64,000 bases of DNA from Marinobacter changyiensis. Its GTDB lineage: Bacteria; Pseudomonadota; Gammaproteobacteria; Pseudomonadales; Oleiphilaceae. Location of the stretch: the NCBI RefSeq assembly GCF_009193265.1, contig NZ_VZZZ01000006.1:1-64000 (forward strand), given 5' to 3'. Positions 1 to 9,926 of this stretch are shown here, piece after piece; position 1 is the first letter of the stretch, and each line of letters opens with the position of its first letter. The notes beneath the pieces are model-generated. The model searched no databases. It saw only the letters and a list, made by a program, of their open reading frames with translations, and was not told where the DNA came from. The position numbers and the translations under genes were made by a program.

Positions 1-2
1 AT

Positions 3-95
3 TCAGCGTTGAGCTACCAGACACCACTGGAGTTTGCCGCTGGCTACCGGACTACGGGAAAAGGGTCGAAATTAACCGACATTACTAAGCAGTGA
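3..95 (+). pseudogene. IS3-family transposase OrfB, C-terminal fragment
   Basis: The frame reads SALSYQTPLEFAAGYR and then about 15 more residues to a TGA. The 'L(G)YQTPxEFA' pattern is the usual C-terminal end of the IS3-family integrase-core transposase. Only about 30 codons lie in the window and the upstream part is outside it, so I cannot tell whether the rest of the gene is intact. It abuts IS66 debris immediately downstream. Confidence 0.55.
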
Positions 96-109
96 GTGGT
101 TTAGTGATT

Positions 110-290
110 GGGGGCAGGTCACTACCTCACTGGCCGGATGTTGGCTGATGCGTTGCAGCACGTCCACCAGGTAAGTGTACGGGTTGAGGCTATGGAGTTT
201 GCAGGTCGTGATCAGGCTCTGGATGATGCCCAGGTGTTCGGCGTCCAGTTCGGTCCAGCAGAACATCGGATTTCGGCGGTTATGGAAGTG
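110..290 (-). pseudogene. IS66-family transposase (TnpC), C-terminal fragment
   Basis: Reading leftwards, the minus strand encodes FCWTELDAEHLGIIQSL, then TTCKLHSLNPYTYLVDVLQR and ISQHPAS. This is the conserved C-terminal part of IS66 TnpC (WTELGAxxVGIIQSL...PYTYLVDVLQR). The similarity begins at the palindrome at 274-305 and fades near 110-120, so both ends are lost and the fragment cannot encode a working transposase. Confidence 0.7.
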
Positions 291-305
291 TTTCCATAAC
301 CGCCG
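274..305. repeat. Perfect 14-bp inverted repeat at a head-to-head IS66 junction
   Basis: The arms CGGCGGTTATGGAA (274-287) and TTCCATAACCGCCG (292-305) are perfect reverse complements around the 4-base loop GTGT. Read outward in either direction the arm encodes HNRR, and in each direction IS66 TnpC sequence follows. The palindrome is therefore the meeting point of two oppositely oriented IS66 pieces rather than a transcription terminator; no T-tract follows it. Confidence 0.85.
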
Positions 306-440
306 CGCATGGTTATTTGCCGACACCACCCAATGCGCAAATGCCAGCGCCACCACCTGCTCACGCATATTGCCGAGGCGGATACGGCGGAGAAACTGGA
401 AGCGCTGTTGCCTTGGAACGTGGAGCTGGTTCGGGCCTGA
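291..440 (+). pseudogene. IS66-family transposase (TnpC), second C-terminal fragment, frameshifted
   Basis: Plus-strand frames encode HNRRAWLFADTTQCANASAT, then after a frame change AEADTAEKLEALLPWNVELV followed by RA and a TGA at 438-440. Both blocks are typical of the IS66 TnpC end (RRxWLFADT...GAxASA...LLPWN). A frameshift separates them near position 360. It faces away from the minus-strand IS66 piece. It differs in sequence from that piece, so two different IS66 relatives were joined. Confidence 0.7.
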
Positions 441-489
441 CATCTCAGTGCGGGTGATGCAAGTGGGTCAATTTAAGGGCTTGCCCTGA

Positions 490-898
490 GGATGCGTTGC
501 ATTTCCGATGCCTCGGACTATCATCTCGTGCCATACGTGTGCACCGTCGTAGCTCCAGGTTCCACTGTTCGCACTGACGGTTGGAGTGGATACAACGACC
601 TGCCGAAGCACGGTTACACGCGACAGCGGACTGTGCTGTCTCATCGTCCGGGGATCCGGCTCAGGTCCCCATGCCGGGTGTCCATAGGGTAGCCAGCTTG
701 CTGAAGCGCTGGATCCTCGGCACTCGCCAACGTTCGGTCACATCCGACCACCTACAGGCATATCTGGAGGCACTCACTTTCCGGTTCAACCGCCGCACCT
801 CGGCTAGCCGCGGCTTCGTATTCCGTCGGCTGCTCGAACAAAATGCTGTCACCGGGCCCGTGACGGAAGCGCAAGTGATCCATGGCTACAACTGGTGA
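490..898 (+). pseudogene. IS1595-family (ISXO2-like) transposase C-terminal part, frameshifted
   Basis: The frame beginning near 492 gives APGSTVRTDGWSGYNDLPKH. After a frame change near 640-665 the adjacent frame gives MPGVHRVASLLKRWILGTRQ and later FRFNRRTSASRG. The DGWxGY and VHRxxSLLKRWxLGT...FRFNRR motifs define the ISXO2-like DDE domain of IS1595 transposases. The N-terminal half is absent (the sequence starts right after the IS66 debris) and the frame is broken, so this is a dead element. Confidence 0.75.
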
Positions 899-1049
899 CC
901 ACAAAATGTAAGGGGTGGAGGAGCAAACCGTCCACCCCGTTAAATCTATTCCTCAATTCAGGGATGAGTGGTTCAGTGAAACCACTACAAAGAATCGGAT
1001 CTTAGAAAGCTAGCATGGCCCAATAACTTTCCAATTCACGCTCCCCCGA

Positions 1050-4000
1050 TTAAAACCCGCATTGTCTTGGATGACGGGCACACCATTCCCCTTGGCGCAT
1101 CATTTCGTTCAGCGATGGTATTCCATTGTCATCATCTCTTGTATCCGGTAACGCGTCCCAACCTGCCCTTACTGCCATGCCACAAAATTGACCAAGAGTA
1201 CCAAAAGTATCAGGTAGTCCATCGGTGGGGCAATCTAATCCGAGCCCTCCACAAAATCCCAAGATAAAGGAGACAGTCGGTGGCCCATATATGACTATCG
1301 GTATTATTATCTGCGGCCAAGTCCCTTCGGGATCCACCATATTTACTGGGTTATTTTGTGCATATTGATACGGGTTTGGACTATCGCCAAACAAAAGCAA
1401 AGGGTCTTTAGTCGTCCACCGCCCAGAGAACGGGCTATAGTCTCGTGCACCAAGACGCACAAGGCCAGTGTCTCGATCATGAAGTCCGCCAGTGAAACCG
1501 AACGGCTGGAAGCCAGGGTTGGTATCTAAAATGATACGCCCGAAAACATCGTATTGGAGACGCTGAACCATCTCACCAGTGACCACGTTTACCACCATCT
1601 GTGGGCTGCCGAGAGAATTGCTGACAATGCGATATACCTCTCCATTTTTAAGCATATAAGCTGGTGTATTCTTTTTTTCAGCATAAACGAAGCGACTGAC
1701 AATCGCTCCGCTGGCATCAGTCTGTGCGATAGGATTGAGTTGATCCTGATACAGAAATCCTTCTACCAGCGTTCCATTGACTGCCTTTCCGATTCTTCGA
1801 CCTTCGCCATCAATCAGGTAGCTGATTTGCTTACCGTCAGGCAGACTTACTTTTCGCAGGTTGCCAAGTACATCATATTGATAAGATGTCTCTCCTGAAC
1901 TGGATGTCTTACTGAGTAACTGTCCACTTTCGGTGTAGGTATAATTGTCTCCACCGTAGCTTAACAGCCGGTCCTGCTCGTCATGGGTTGCGGTTTCGCT
2001 GCCGTTGGGAGTTACCCTAAGCGTTCGATTACCATTTTTATCATAGGCGTAAGTTGAAGCTGTAACGCCATCAATATTTACCGATTGCAATCTCCCAGCA
2101 GAGTCGTAGAGATAGCTGTATGTGCTTGTCACTCCATCAACAATCTCTGTCTTACCGGTAACTCGGCCAAGCACATCTCGGACATATTCGACCTGATATA
2201 GTGAACCTTCATTGGCGTCCGCGTTGTGGCGGATAACCTCGCCGAACACGTTATATTCGTAGTGATCTTCAACAATTCCGAGAACGGTACCCAACAAAAG
2301 ACCATTTCCACTGTCATATCTCAGATCGAGACTTCCTGCATTGATCAATAGATTGTCTTCGTCGTATCCGAAGACTACGGGCTCGCCGGAGTTCACCTGC
2401 TGCTCTATCATTCTGAAGCTACTATCATATTTAAAGCTGACCTCGCCATTTACCGGTCCACCAAACGCAACGTTCGTCAGCAGACTTCCAGAATAGCCAA
2501 AATCAAGTGTTACGCTGCCGGGCGCTGTGATTCGAGCAATTTCGCCAGTTTGTGCCGAATATGTGTAGCGGACGTCGCCACTGGGCGTACTCAAAGTAAC
2601 AAGCCGGCCTGCTCCATCCCTGCTGAAGATCACGCTTTCTGAAGCTGAATAAATGATCTCAGAAAGCTGGCCATCGAGATTGTAAAAGTAGTTGATCGCG
2701 TCTCCGCCAGGAGGCTGGTAACTCGCCTTTTGATCCAGGTCGGTATAAGTAAAGGTATGAGCGAGACGCCCTGGCGGAGTCAGTGCCTGAATGTTTCCGT
2801 TGGCATCGTACTCAAACAGGATCTCCCGTTCTCCTGGCAGTACCCGTTTGATAATACGACCAGCAGGGTCGTACTCATACACCTCGTGGCCTAGCGCATC
2901 AGCATATTGACCCAGGTATCCATCGGCATTGTAAGCGTAGGTGCTTAATCTCTCGTTGGCTCCCGCGCCTTGGCGGATAGCGGATATTCGCCCACGGGAA
3001 TCGTAGTCTGTGAACACACTTGCGAGGTCAGGAAAGTTTATTTCCGTAAGACGTCCTTGCGCATCACTGGCCGCAGTAAGGAGCCGACCCGCTGGAGTGG
3101 TGATGACCTCGGTTCGATCAGCTGCTGTATACCTACTGGAAGTCATGCGTCCATTGACCCCCCTAGTCTCAGTCAATGACAGAAGGCTGAGTGGATCAAA
3201 CTCATCCAGAAGTTCCACACTTCGACTATGCTGCACCGTCGAAACCAAGCTCCCATTTGTCGTCACCGTGGACTCTGCAAACGCAGCCTGCATGGAGAAT
3301 CTTGGATCGGGCCCGGGCACGGATTCGACCACTGAACCATCTGCGAGTTTTAAAGTGACAGTCCCCGTGGTTTCAGTATCGGCAACAGCCTTGCTGCCAT
3401 CAGGATGAGTCACGGTCCGACGGCTAGCGCCCGCCGCGAAATTTTCAACTTTATAGACAGTTTCTCGGTTCTGAGCCGTTGTCCGGCTGACAGTGTAATT
3501 GCCATCACCCAGTTCCGTCCGGCTAAGCGTCTGCCCTCCACCTTCGGGATTTATTTGTTGCAGCAGCTTTCCTGAATCGTTGTAGCTGTAAGAAGAGGCA
3601 TTGCCGCGAGGGTGAGTGAAACTGGTCAGTAGTCCGTCTTCTGTGTACGCGATGGCGTGCGTTTCTCCAGCTGGATTGCTGATACTGGCGAGATATCCGT
3701 CTGCATTCACGGCAAGCTCCGTGCGCTGCCCAAAGGGTGCGACGATAGCGGTAGGATTTCCATCATCATCTCTTTCGACTGTCGTGATATTATTATCAAA
3801 ATCGACAATCTGAACCAGGCGGCCTGCAAGGTCGTACTTGAAGCGGTAAATTTCGGTCTGGGTCCTGCTGGAGATGGTACTGATAAGACGGCCAAAGGGA
3901 TCAAAACGGTAAAGTCTTTCTCCGTTACTGGACGCCAGTACGAGATCACCAGCATTAAACGCCGGCATGCCATTGCCGAATTCGCGAACTTGGTCATTAC

Positions 4001-7000
4001 CCCTGTCCGCCAAGAGAATCCTCCCGTCTGGCATAATTGCCATATCGGTCACCCATTTTATGGTTGCCAATCCAGCTGGGCCACCATTGCCCGAGAAGCC
4101 GCTTACGCCTGTGCCGACAATGGTATCTATAACTCCAAACTGATCAATTTTGCGGACACGGAAATTATTTGTATCCGCGATCAGCAGAGTGCCTTGGGAT
4201 GTTTCAACGACTGCGTTAGGGCAGTTAAGCACTGCGTCCGTCGCAGAAAATCCATCGTTAACAAACTCTTTACTAGTAAACTGACACCCCAAAACGGAGC
4301 CTGCAATCGTTTGTATGATGCCATCGGTTCCAATTTCCCGGATCCGGCTATTGCCAGCGTCTGCGAAACGAATCCTGCCGTTTTCTGTTACGGTAATACC
4401 TTTAGGAGAAGACAGCTTAGCTTTAGATGCCAGCCCGCCATCTCCAGAAAAGCCAGCACCAAACCCTCCAGCAATTGTAGAAATGATGCCGTCAGGACTG
4501 ACTCGCCGAATACGAGAAGCATCATTTTCTGCAATAAGTAAACTGCCATCATCGGTGACAGCGACCGAATCCGGGTTACGCACATATGCATCAATTGCCG
4601 GAATTTCATCTCCAACTTCTGTTAAACCACCTCCAGCCACGGTACTTATGTAACCGTCTGGGTCGATTTTACGTATGACATGATTGGCCCTGTCCGCAAT
4701 AAAAATGCTTCCGTCGGGCGCAGTTGCGAGTCCATGAGGTTGATTGAGCTGGGCCTCGATTGCTAGCCCCCCATCTCCGCTATATCCGTGTTGCCCAGAG
4801 ATTCCTGCAATAGTCGTTATTATTCCGTCGGGGGAGACCTGACGAATGACCGCCCTGTCAGATATCAGCACGTGCCCATCGGGAGTCACTGCAAGCCCTT
4901 CAGGCTTAATATTCACATCTTTACTGGTTGCAGGTCCTCCATCGCCGCCGTTTACAGTTCCTGACCCTTGAACTGGAGACCCTGCAAAAGCTTCAATTCT
5001 GCCAATCGCTTCCTCTGCGCTTTGGCGCTTTCCATCGCCTAAGTACAAAACCTGTCCTACTGGATCATAAATATGATGAGGATCTAAACTCCACCCCCCA
5101 ACAGCAGCATTCCTGAGATCTTGGGACCCAGTCTTAAAGGTCCGTGTCTGCCAATAGATAATGTTTGCGTTATCACGCCCGGCGCTCATATCTCTCTGTG
5201 TTTCAGCGCCACTGAAGCTTCCAAAACTCTGCTGGAATTCAGCCGGCTCAAGATACACGAGCGGATAGACGTAACCAATCCGAACAGTAACGGGCTGAGA
5301 GCCCTGGACTCGTCGCCCGTAGGCATCGTTACCGTCCCAGACAAACACATGCCTCAGATTTTGCTGAGGCTGAAAGGTTTCCGTGATCCGGCGTCCAGCC
5401 ACAAGGATCTCAAGCTCTATTTTGCTCAAATTCGCAGGCACAATAGTGTTTGTCAGAGGAATATCTAAGGTTCGGGCTGCGGCATTTCCCTTTACTCGAT
5501 CACTTCGGTAATTTAGTGAAAAAGGTGTGCCAACTATGGGAATTCGCTCCCCAAGAATCTGGCTTTCGCATTCTATAATCGAACCAGGTTTTTCGCAGGA
5601 GTTATCGGGAGAATTGTCCTGACTTGGTGAAGCTTGGTTGGGACTTACTGCACCCTCTGGCGGTCCAAAAGGCCAATTGTAATCCCAGGGTGTAAAGTGA
5701 GGCACGAGTACCCGCCACAATGTTTGTCCCGGCTCGTAAATGCTCGCAAGTTGTTCTTGCTCCACCGTTGTAATGCCGAGCTCCGCCACTTCTTCGGCAG
5801 TATTGGGCTCGCCATTGCCGTCGAGGTCCAGCTGCGCCAGCCCTCCGTTTATACTGATTAATTTGATCACCAGCCCGTTATCCGATGCAATCCACTGACC
5901 GAGCTGACGATCAAAATAGCCTGCAGGCACAGCCTCGCCGACCGGGAAATTCAGAAAGTTCTCCAGATGAAAAATGACCGGCTGGTTAAAATCGACGCGG
6001 GTGGCATTGGCGGCAATCGCCTGGTCGACAGAAAACTCCACCGCGTAGGTGTAACCCGAATTCGCTGGCAATGCCGCAGGCATAGCCTCAGGACCGTTGT
6101 CGCCGACCGTGTATTCGGTGGCACGTACATCCATCGCCGTTAGCGGCACGACTGAGCCATCAGGAAGCGTCATCGTCGCCGTCGATCCCGGCTGGAAAAG
6201 GAGGGTTGCCTGCCTTGCCCCGTCTGAATCGTTAACGGTCCCTCCCCTTGCAATCTGCAGGGTATCGGATCCGGGCATAATGGAGGTTACCTCCGAGTCT
6301 AACTGCACCAAAACCACGTCAGGCGGAAGCGCGAAATCTTGCCAAGGGGCGCGGATCTGGCGATGAGCGGTAAGGTAACCATCCTTTTCGTAGCGCAAAG
6401 TCAAAAGTCCACCGCCGTTAACAGCCATGTCGAACATTCCGTCAGCGCGGCTTAGCGTCTGGCCAAATTCCGGATGATCCTTAACAGTCAGCTTTACACC
6501 GGCCAAAGGCTGATTTGAGCGATTCAGCACCCTTCCGCGCAACACGGCGGCACGTTTGGCCTCAATGGTGTCGGGTGCGACACCGGTTTGGATGGGGGTT
6601 GAGCCGGTATAGAGAAACTCGGTTGCTTCAGACAGTATTGTGCTGGCAACAGTGGTGTCGACAGGCGGCGCAATAGATCCGGGATCAGGTGGCAGCGGCT
6701 CCTCTGGTTCTTCATTGGAGCTTTCCACCGCAATGCTAAACGACTGCTGGGCCTGCCCGCCCCGACCATCAGTGACCTGAACCGAGACGGGCACAGTTCC
6801 GGCCTGTTCGGGAAGCCAGGCGATTTCGCCAGACTGACTATCAAGAGCCATGCCACTGGGTGCCATAGCCAGGCTGTATACTAGCGGATCTCCATCGGGA
6901 TCGATCGCCTGAACAAGATAAGAATAAGGTTGGCCGGTAGTTGCCGTGACCACCGGTGTGGAAGTGATTTGGGGATCTCCGTTTACCGGAGGAATTTCGC

Positions 7001-8330
7001 TGGCTTCCACCTGCGTTGAATCCGGATCGCTCAGGAGAATACCGTCGCTGACGATGAGCTGGAGCACATAGAGACCCGCAATATCCGGCTCGAAACTCGG
7101 CTGCGCACTGACAGGGTCCGTCAAGGTGACGTTGCTGTCCTGCGGGGCACTCATAATTGACCAGGCAAAGCTCAGGTCATCACCGTCGGCATCGTTTGAG
7201 CCAGTGCCATCGAGCTGCACAAGGTCAGCTACAGAGACGGACTGATCATCTCCGGCATTTGCGACCGGCCGGGAGTTGCTCGTGCTGATGGTCGCGACGG
7301 CAGGGAGGCTGTCCAGGAAACCATCGTTAACAATCAGTCTTACCTGGTAAACCCCGGGCTGATCAACAGTAAAGCTGGCTGCAATAGAATCTGCGTTATT
7401 CAGCACGGCCACACTGTCAGTCGGCCGTTGGAGCAGGGTCCAGTCGTAGGTCAAAGGCAGGCCCACAGCACTTGTCGACCCGGAGCCGTCCAGAACAACA
7501 GTGTCGCCGATGAAGGTGGTCTGATCAGGCCCGGGATCGGCCGTCGGGGGAACATCTTCCGTTACCAGACGAACACGGTCCGGAAGGCTGTTGAAGAGCC
7601 CATCGCTGACTGACAATTCGGCGAGGTAAATTCCCGGCCAGTCAATTTCCAGGGAAGGGCGAACAGTAGTGGGATCAATCAGCTCAGCAGTGCTGCCGGC
7701 AGGCTTATCGATCAAAGTCCACGCATAGGTCAAGGGGTCCCCGTCCCGATCACTTGACCGGCTGCCATCCAGTTCGACACTGCTGTTAATAAATACGCTT
7801 CGGTCATCACCTGCATCTGCAACCGGCGGCGTATTCGACTGTGGGACGACCCCCATTGGGATGTAATCAAACGCGAACCCCACGGGATTCGGGTTCTGGA
7901 ACCGCAAAACTGCCTGCACCTCCTCGCCGGGAGGCAGTTCGCCGGAAGGCACGGGTAAGAGAACATAAGGGTCCCCGGCAACGGTGTTCCCATAGGCATT
8001 TAATAAGGTGAAGGTGACAGCCGGCTCCGGCGCAAGAAACACTACAGTCAGTGGTTCGCGGATGCTCTGATCTGAAACATTGCGCATGGTCATGACGGTA
8101 TCGAAAGTGCGGGTTGCATTATTGAGCCGCAGCCCTGTGAAAGCGACATCCACGCGATCGTCAATATTGATACCTTCCTGCGCCAAACCGGGACCTGAGC
8201 CCAAGACCAGCGTCAGGGTGAAAATCAAGCCCATTAAAAGGTTCGCAGCGAACCACCGCCGAAACTGATCAAAAAGGCCCAGCCAATAAAAGGAAATACG
8301 CTGTTGTTGTTGGTAGTGACGTGCACTCAT
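1050..8330 (-). CDS. Secreted teneurin-like RHS/YD-repeat protein with PKD and NHL domains
   Basis: A 2,426-residue protein. It starts with a long signal peptide (basic start, hydrophobic stretch, cleavage near GLAQE at about 51). Roughly, residues 160-475 hold three PKD-type modules (VADAGDD...LDGS pattern) and an Ig/cadherin-like module. Residues 590-680 resemble a carboxypeptidase regulatory-like fold. Residues 1,120-1,455 hold NHL repeats (GDGGLA...GL...IFIADRANHVIRKI). YD/RHS repeats follow to about 2,310, then the RHS core (LGARDYSPFSGRWTTKDPL ... NPVNMVDPEG). After DPEG comes a unique 88-residue tail with five cysteines, in the position where polymorphic toxins carry their effector. 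I do not recognise the tail and see no immunity gene downstream, where only IS debris lies. Its role as toxin or adhesin is inference. Confidence 0.9.
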   Translation of the reverse strand: MSARHYQQQQRISFYWLGLFDQFRRWFAANLLMGLIFTLTLVLGSGPGLAQEGINIDDRVDVAFTGLRLNNATRTFDTVMTMRNVSDQSIREPLTVVFLAPEPAVTFTLLNAYGNTVAGDPYVLLPVPSGELPPGEEVQAVLRFQNPNPVGFAFDYIPMGVVPQSNTPPVADAGDDRSVFINSSVELDGSRSSDRDGDPLTYAWTLIDKPAGSTAELIDPTTVRPSLEIDWPGIYLAELSVSDGLFNSLPDRVRLVTEDVPPTADPGPDQTTFIGDTVVLDGSGSTSAVGLPLTYDWTLLQRPTDSVAVLNNADSIAASFTVDQPGVYQVRLIVNDGFLDSLPAVATISTSNSRPVANAGDDQSVSVADLVQLDGTGSNDADGDDLSFAWSIMSAPQDSNVTLTDPVSAQPSFEPDIAGLYVLQLIVSDGILLSDPDSTQVEASEIPPVNGDPQITSTPVVTATTGQPYSYLVQAIDPDGDPLVYSLAMAPSGMALDSQSGEIAWLPEQAGTVPVSVQVTDGRGGQAQQSFSIAVESSNEEPEEPLPPDPGSIAPPVDTTVASTILSEATEFLYTGSTPIQTGVAPDTIEAKRAAVLRGRVLNRSNQPLAGVKLTVKDHPEFGQTLSRADGMFDMAVNGGGLLTLRYEKDGYLTAHRQIRAPWQDFALPPDVVLVQLDSEVTSIMPGSDTLQIARGGTVNDSDGARQATLLFQPGSTATMTLPDGSVVPLTAMDVRATEYTVGDNGPEAMPAALPANSGYTYAVEFSVDQAIAANATRVDFNQPVIFHLENFLNFPVGEAVPAGYFDRQLGQWIASDNGLVIKLISINGGLAQLDLDGNGEPNTAEEVAELGITTVEQEQLASIYEPGQTLWRVLVPHFTPWDYNWPFGPPEGAVSPNQASPSQDNSPDNSCEKPGSIIECESQILGERIPIVGTPFSLNYRSDRVKGNAAARTLDIPLTNTIVPANLSKIELEILVAGRRITETFQPQQNLRHVFVWDGNDAYGRRVQGSQPVTVRIGYVYPLVYLEPAEFQQSFGSFSGAETQRDMSAGRDNANIIYWQTRTFKTGSQDLRNAAVGGWSLDPHHIYDPVGQVLYLGDGKRQSAEEAIGRIEAFAGSPVQGSGTVNGGDGGPATSKDVNIKPEGLAVTPDGHVLISDRAVIRQVSPDGIITTIAGISGQHGYSGDGGLAIEAQLNQPHGLATAPDGSIFIADRANHVIRKIDPDGYISTVAGGGLTEVGDEIPAIDAYVRNPDSVAVTDDGSLLIAENDASRIRRVSPDGIISTIAGGFGAGFSGDGGLASKAKLSSPKGITVTENGRIRFADAGNSRIREIGTDGIIQTIAGSVLGCQFTSKEFVNDGFSATDAVLNCPNAVVETSQGTLLIADTNNFRVRKIDQFGVIDTIVGTGVSGFSGNGGPAGLATIKWVTDMAIMPDGRILLADRGNDQVREFGNGMPAFNAGDLVLASSNGERLYRFDPFGRLISTISSRTQTEIYRFKYDLAGRLVQIVDFDNNITTVERDDDGNPTAIVAPFGQRTELAVNADGYLASISNPAGETHAIAYTEDGLLTSFTHPRGNASSYSYNDSGKLLQQINPEGGGQTLSRTELGDGNYTVSRTTAQNRETVYKVENFAAGASRRTVTHPDGSKAVADTETTGTVTLKLADGSVVESVPGPDPRFSMQAAFAESTVTTNGSLVSTVQHSRSVELLDEFDPLSLLSLTETRGVNGRMTSSRYTAADRTEVITTPAGRLLTAASDAQGRLTEINFPDLASVFTDYDSRGRISAIRQGAGANERLSTYAYNADGYLGQYADALGHEVYEYDPAGRIIKRVLPGEREILFEYDANGNIQALTPPGRLAHTFTYTDLDQKASYQPPGGDAINYFYNLDGQLSEIIYSASESVIFSRDGAGRLVTLSTPSGDVRYTYSAQTGEIARITAPGSVTLDFGYSGSLLTNVAFGGPVNGEVSFKYDSSFRMIEQQVNSGEPVVFGYDEDNLLINAGSLDLRYDSGNGLLLGTVLGIVEDHYEYNVFGEVIRHNADANEGSLYQVEYVRDVLGRVTGKTEIVDGVTSTYSYLYDSAGRLQSVNIDGVTASTYAYDKNGNRTLRVTPNGSETATHDEQDRLLSYGGDNYTYTESGQLLSKTSSSGETSYQYDVLGNLRKVSLPDGKQISYLIDGEGRRIGKAVNGTLVEGFLYQDQLNPIAQTDASGAIVSRFVYAEKKNTPAYMLKNGEVYRIVSNSLGSPQMVVNVVTGEMVQRLQYDVFGRIILDTNPGFQPFGFTGGLHDRDTGLVRLGARDYSPFSGRWTTKDPLLLFGDSPNPYQYAQNNPVNMVDPEGTWPQIIIPIVIYGPPTVSFILGFCGGLGLDCPTDGLPDTFGTLGQFCGMAVRAGWDALPDTRDDDNGIPSLNEMMRQGEWCARHPRQCGF

Positions 8331-8405
8331 CTCAAACCCTCCAGATACGGTGTATGGCGCTTGCCTACAGCCTCAAGGTTCACTGACAAGTGCTTCTTTT
8401 TTATG

Positions 8406-9082
8406 TCATATCTTTTTGTATCGTTTAAAGCCTCTGAGCAACATCAATCCGTAGAACAAGAGAACTATGCTCTGCGGTTCAGGAACGGATACTGGTTCAG
8501 CCAATGTCACGTTCCAGTTCACGAAAGGCTCAGCTTCTGCGGCAAATACATCCAGGCCACCCGCTGCGCTGCCCGTGTAATCAACTCCAAGTAGTTCATC
8601 CGCGTCGGTTGGATCGGAAGTAGATACCAGGAACGAGAAGCCCGAGTTATCGAGCAAATAGACAGAAACCGATCGGGATAGACACCCGCGGAAGAATCAT
8701 TCTCTGAAATATCGAGATAGAAATTTAAGCTGTCGCTAAATGTGAGGAATTGCGTGTAGGAGCTGAAGAAACTTGAGTTCGTCAGAATCAGCGAGTCGTC
8801 CAGCGCTCCGGATACTGTCCCTGTGGCAAAGCTACTATCAAAGACTTCGGTTGGGCTGAAATTCTGAACCACGGCTTTATTCTCGATCCCGGCATCACCT
8901 GCGACCAGATCAAACGCAACTGCGCCATTGACACCGGAAATTGCCGACGTATCAATCTGTACATCGACGAGATACGCATGAGTAGAGGAAGAGAATACAA
9001 ATCCAATCAATAAAACAAAGCCAAAACAGATGCCCCAATGTGGGCGAAAAAGATGTGAGTTATTGCTGGTTAAAGTTCTCAT
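8406..9082 (-). pseudogene. PEP-CTERM anchor-domain protein, interrupted by a frameshift
   Basis: The N-terminal frame (from 9082) opens with a signal peptide (hydrophobic FGFVLLIGFVFSSSTHA). The C-terminal frame (to 8406) ends in VPEPQSIVLLFYGLMLLRGF plus a basic tail, a clear PEP-CTERM sorting signal: PEP motif, membrane helix, arginine/lysine cluster. The frames join near 8,660-8,680, where the N-terminal frame reads GVYPDRF and the other reads SVYLLDNSGFSF. One single-base indel restores a protein of about 225 residues. Family members are exported and processed by exosortase, which is not in this window. The break may be a real lesion or a sequencing error. Confidence 0.75.
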
Positions 9083-9199
9083 TATTATTCAAATCCATTT
9101 GTTGAGAATACATTTAAAAAGCAACAATTATTCCATCGTGTTACAAGCAATTGATACTAAGGCATTAGGGGGGCTATATTTATAAGCTTGCTTATTTTG

Positions 9200-9488
9200 T
9201 TACTCACGGTTTGTAAAATATTTCGACACGCACTTTTTTACTATAAGCGATCTTAGGAATCTCAGTGAGACCTTGTATTGCTTCGCGCCGTCCTCAGCCA
9301 GAACGATCGCGCTCTTACGGTTGATCTTGGTAACTATCCCCAACACCGGACCCTCCCTCCCGACCGTCGAATGTCAATTTTAGTCCCACTCGCAATTGGC
9401 TGAGGGCTTCCAGGCTTTCCTGGTCTTGCAGTTCATCAATGCGCCGGCAGATCATTCGGTTCAGTTCCAGCAACTGGTCAATGGTCAT
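9200..9488 (-). pseudogene. Small conserved hypothetical protein, frameshifted by a 4-base duplication
   Basis: From ATG at 9488 the frame reads MTIDQLLELNRMICRRIDEL and continues to FDGREG. It then leaves frame and stops early. The +1 frame continues GPVLGIVTKINRKSAIVLA and ends LRSL...TNRE at 9200. The junction contains AGGGAGGG; removing one AGGG restores REGPVLGIV, so a 4-base tandem duplication explains the break. The N-terminal helix plus a small 'G.V..INRKSA.V' beta segment resembles short KOW-like hypothetical proteins seen near mobile elements. Its function is unknown. It directly abuts the truncated viperin copy. Confidence 0.6.
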
Positions 9489-9498
9489 GTCTTCAATG

Positions 9499-9926
9499 AC
9501 ATGGCTCGCCAGATCAACCCTCTGCTCGTGGTGAAGCTCAATACTGTTGTGAACCTTCTGAACGCGTGAGAGGACCTGAGCGGTTTGGTTGAAAAGGTTC
9601 GTCCAGAACGCTGGAAAATCCTACGCGCGCTCCCTGTAATTGACGATTCTTTAGCAATCAGCGACAAAAAGTTTTTCGCTTTTGTTCAAAGACATCGCTC
9701 TTTCGAATCGATCCAATGCATCGAAGACCATCGAGAAATGTGTGAGTCGTACCTCATGGTCGACTCCTTCGGTCGCTTCTTCCAAAATCACCCCTCATTA
9801 GCCGGATGGTACCTATGCAGCGATCCCATTTTATCCGTTGGCGCACACGCCGCATTCTCAGAAATGGCATTCAATTCAACCAGCTTTCAATCCCGCTATA
9901 CAGGTGAACTGGGAGGGAAGCAGTGA
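9499..9926 (+). pseudogene. Truncated viperin, C-terminal third only
   Basis: This reads as the C-terminal part of the intact viperin at 20876-21853, aligning from about its residue 182 to the end, with roughly three quarters identical residues (for example RWKILRALPVIDDSLAISD, CESYLMVD, FNSTSFQSRYTGELG). The radical-SAM cysteine cluster and GGEP motif are missing. There is also an in-frame TGA where the intact copy has the Gly codon of NLLNAGEDL (near 9,563). It cannot be active. It overlaps the start of the following HicA-like gene exactly as in the intact copy. Confidence 0.85.

Noticed and set aside
3657..4541. 294-codon plus-strand frame inside the RHS-like gene
   Set aside because: It is a mirror of the minus-strand repeats; the minus strand encodes clear NHL and YD repeats with a signal peptide.
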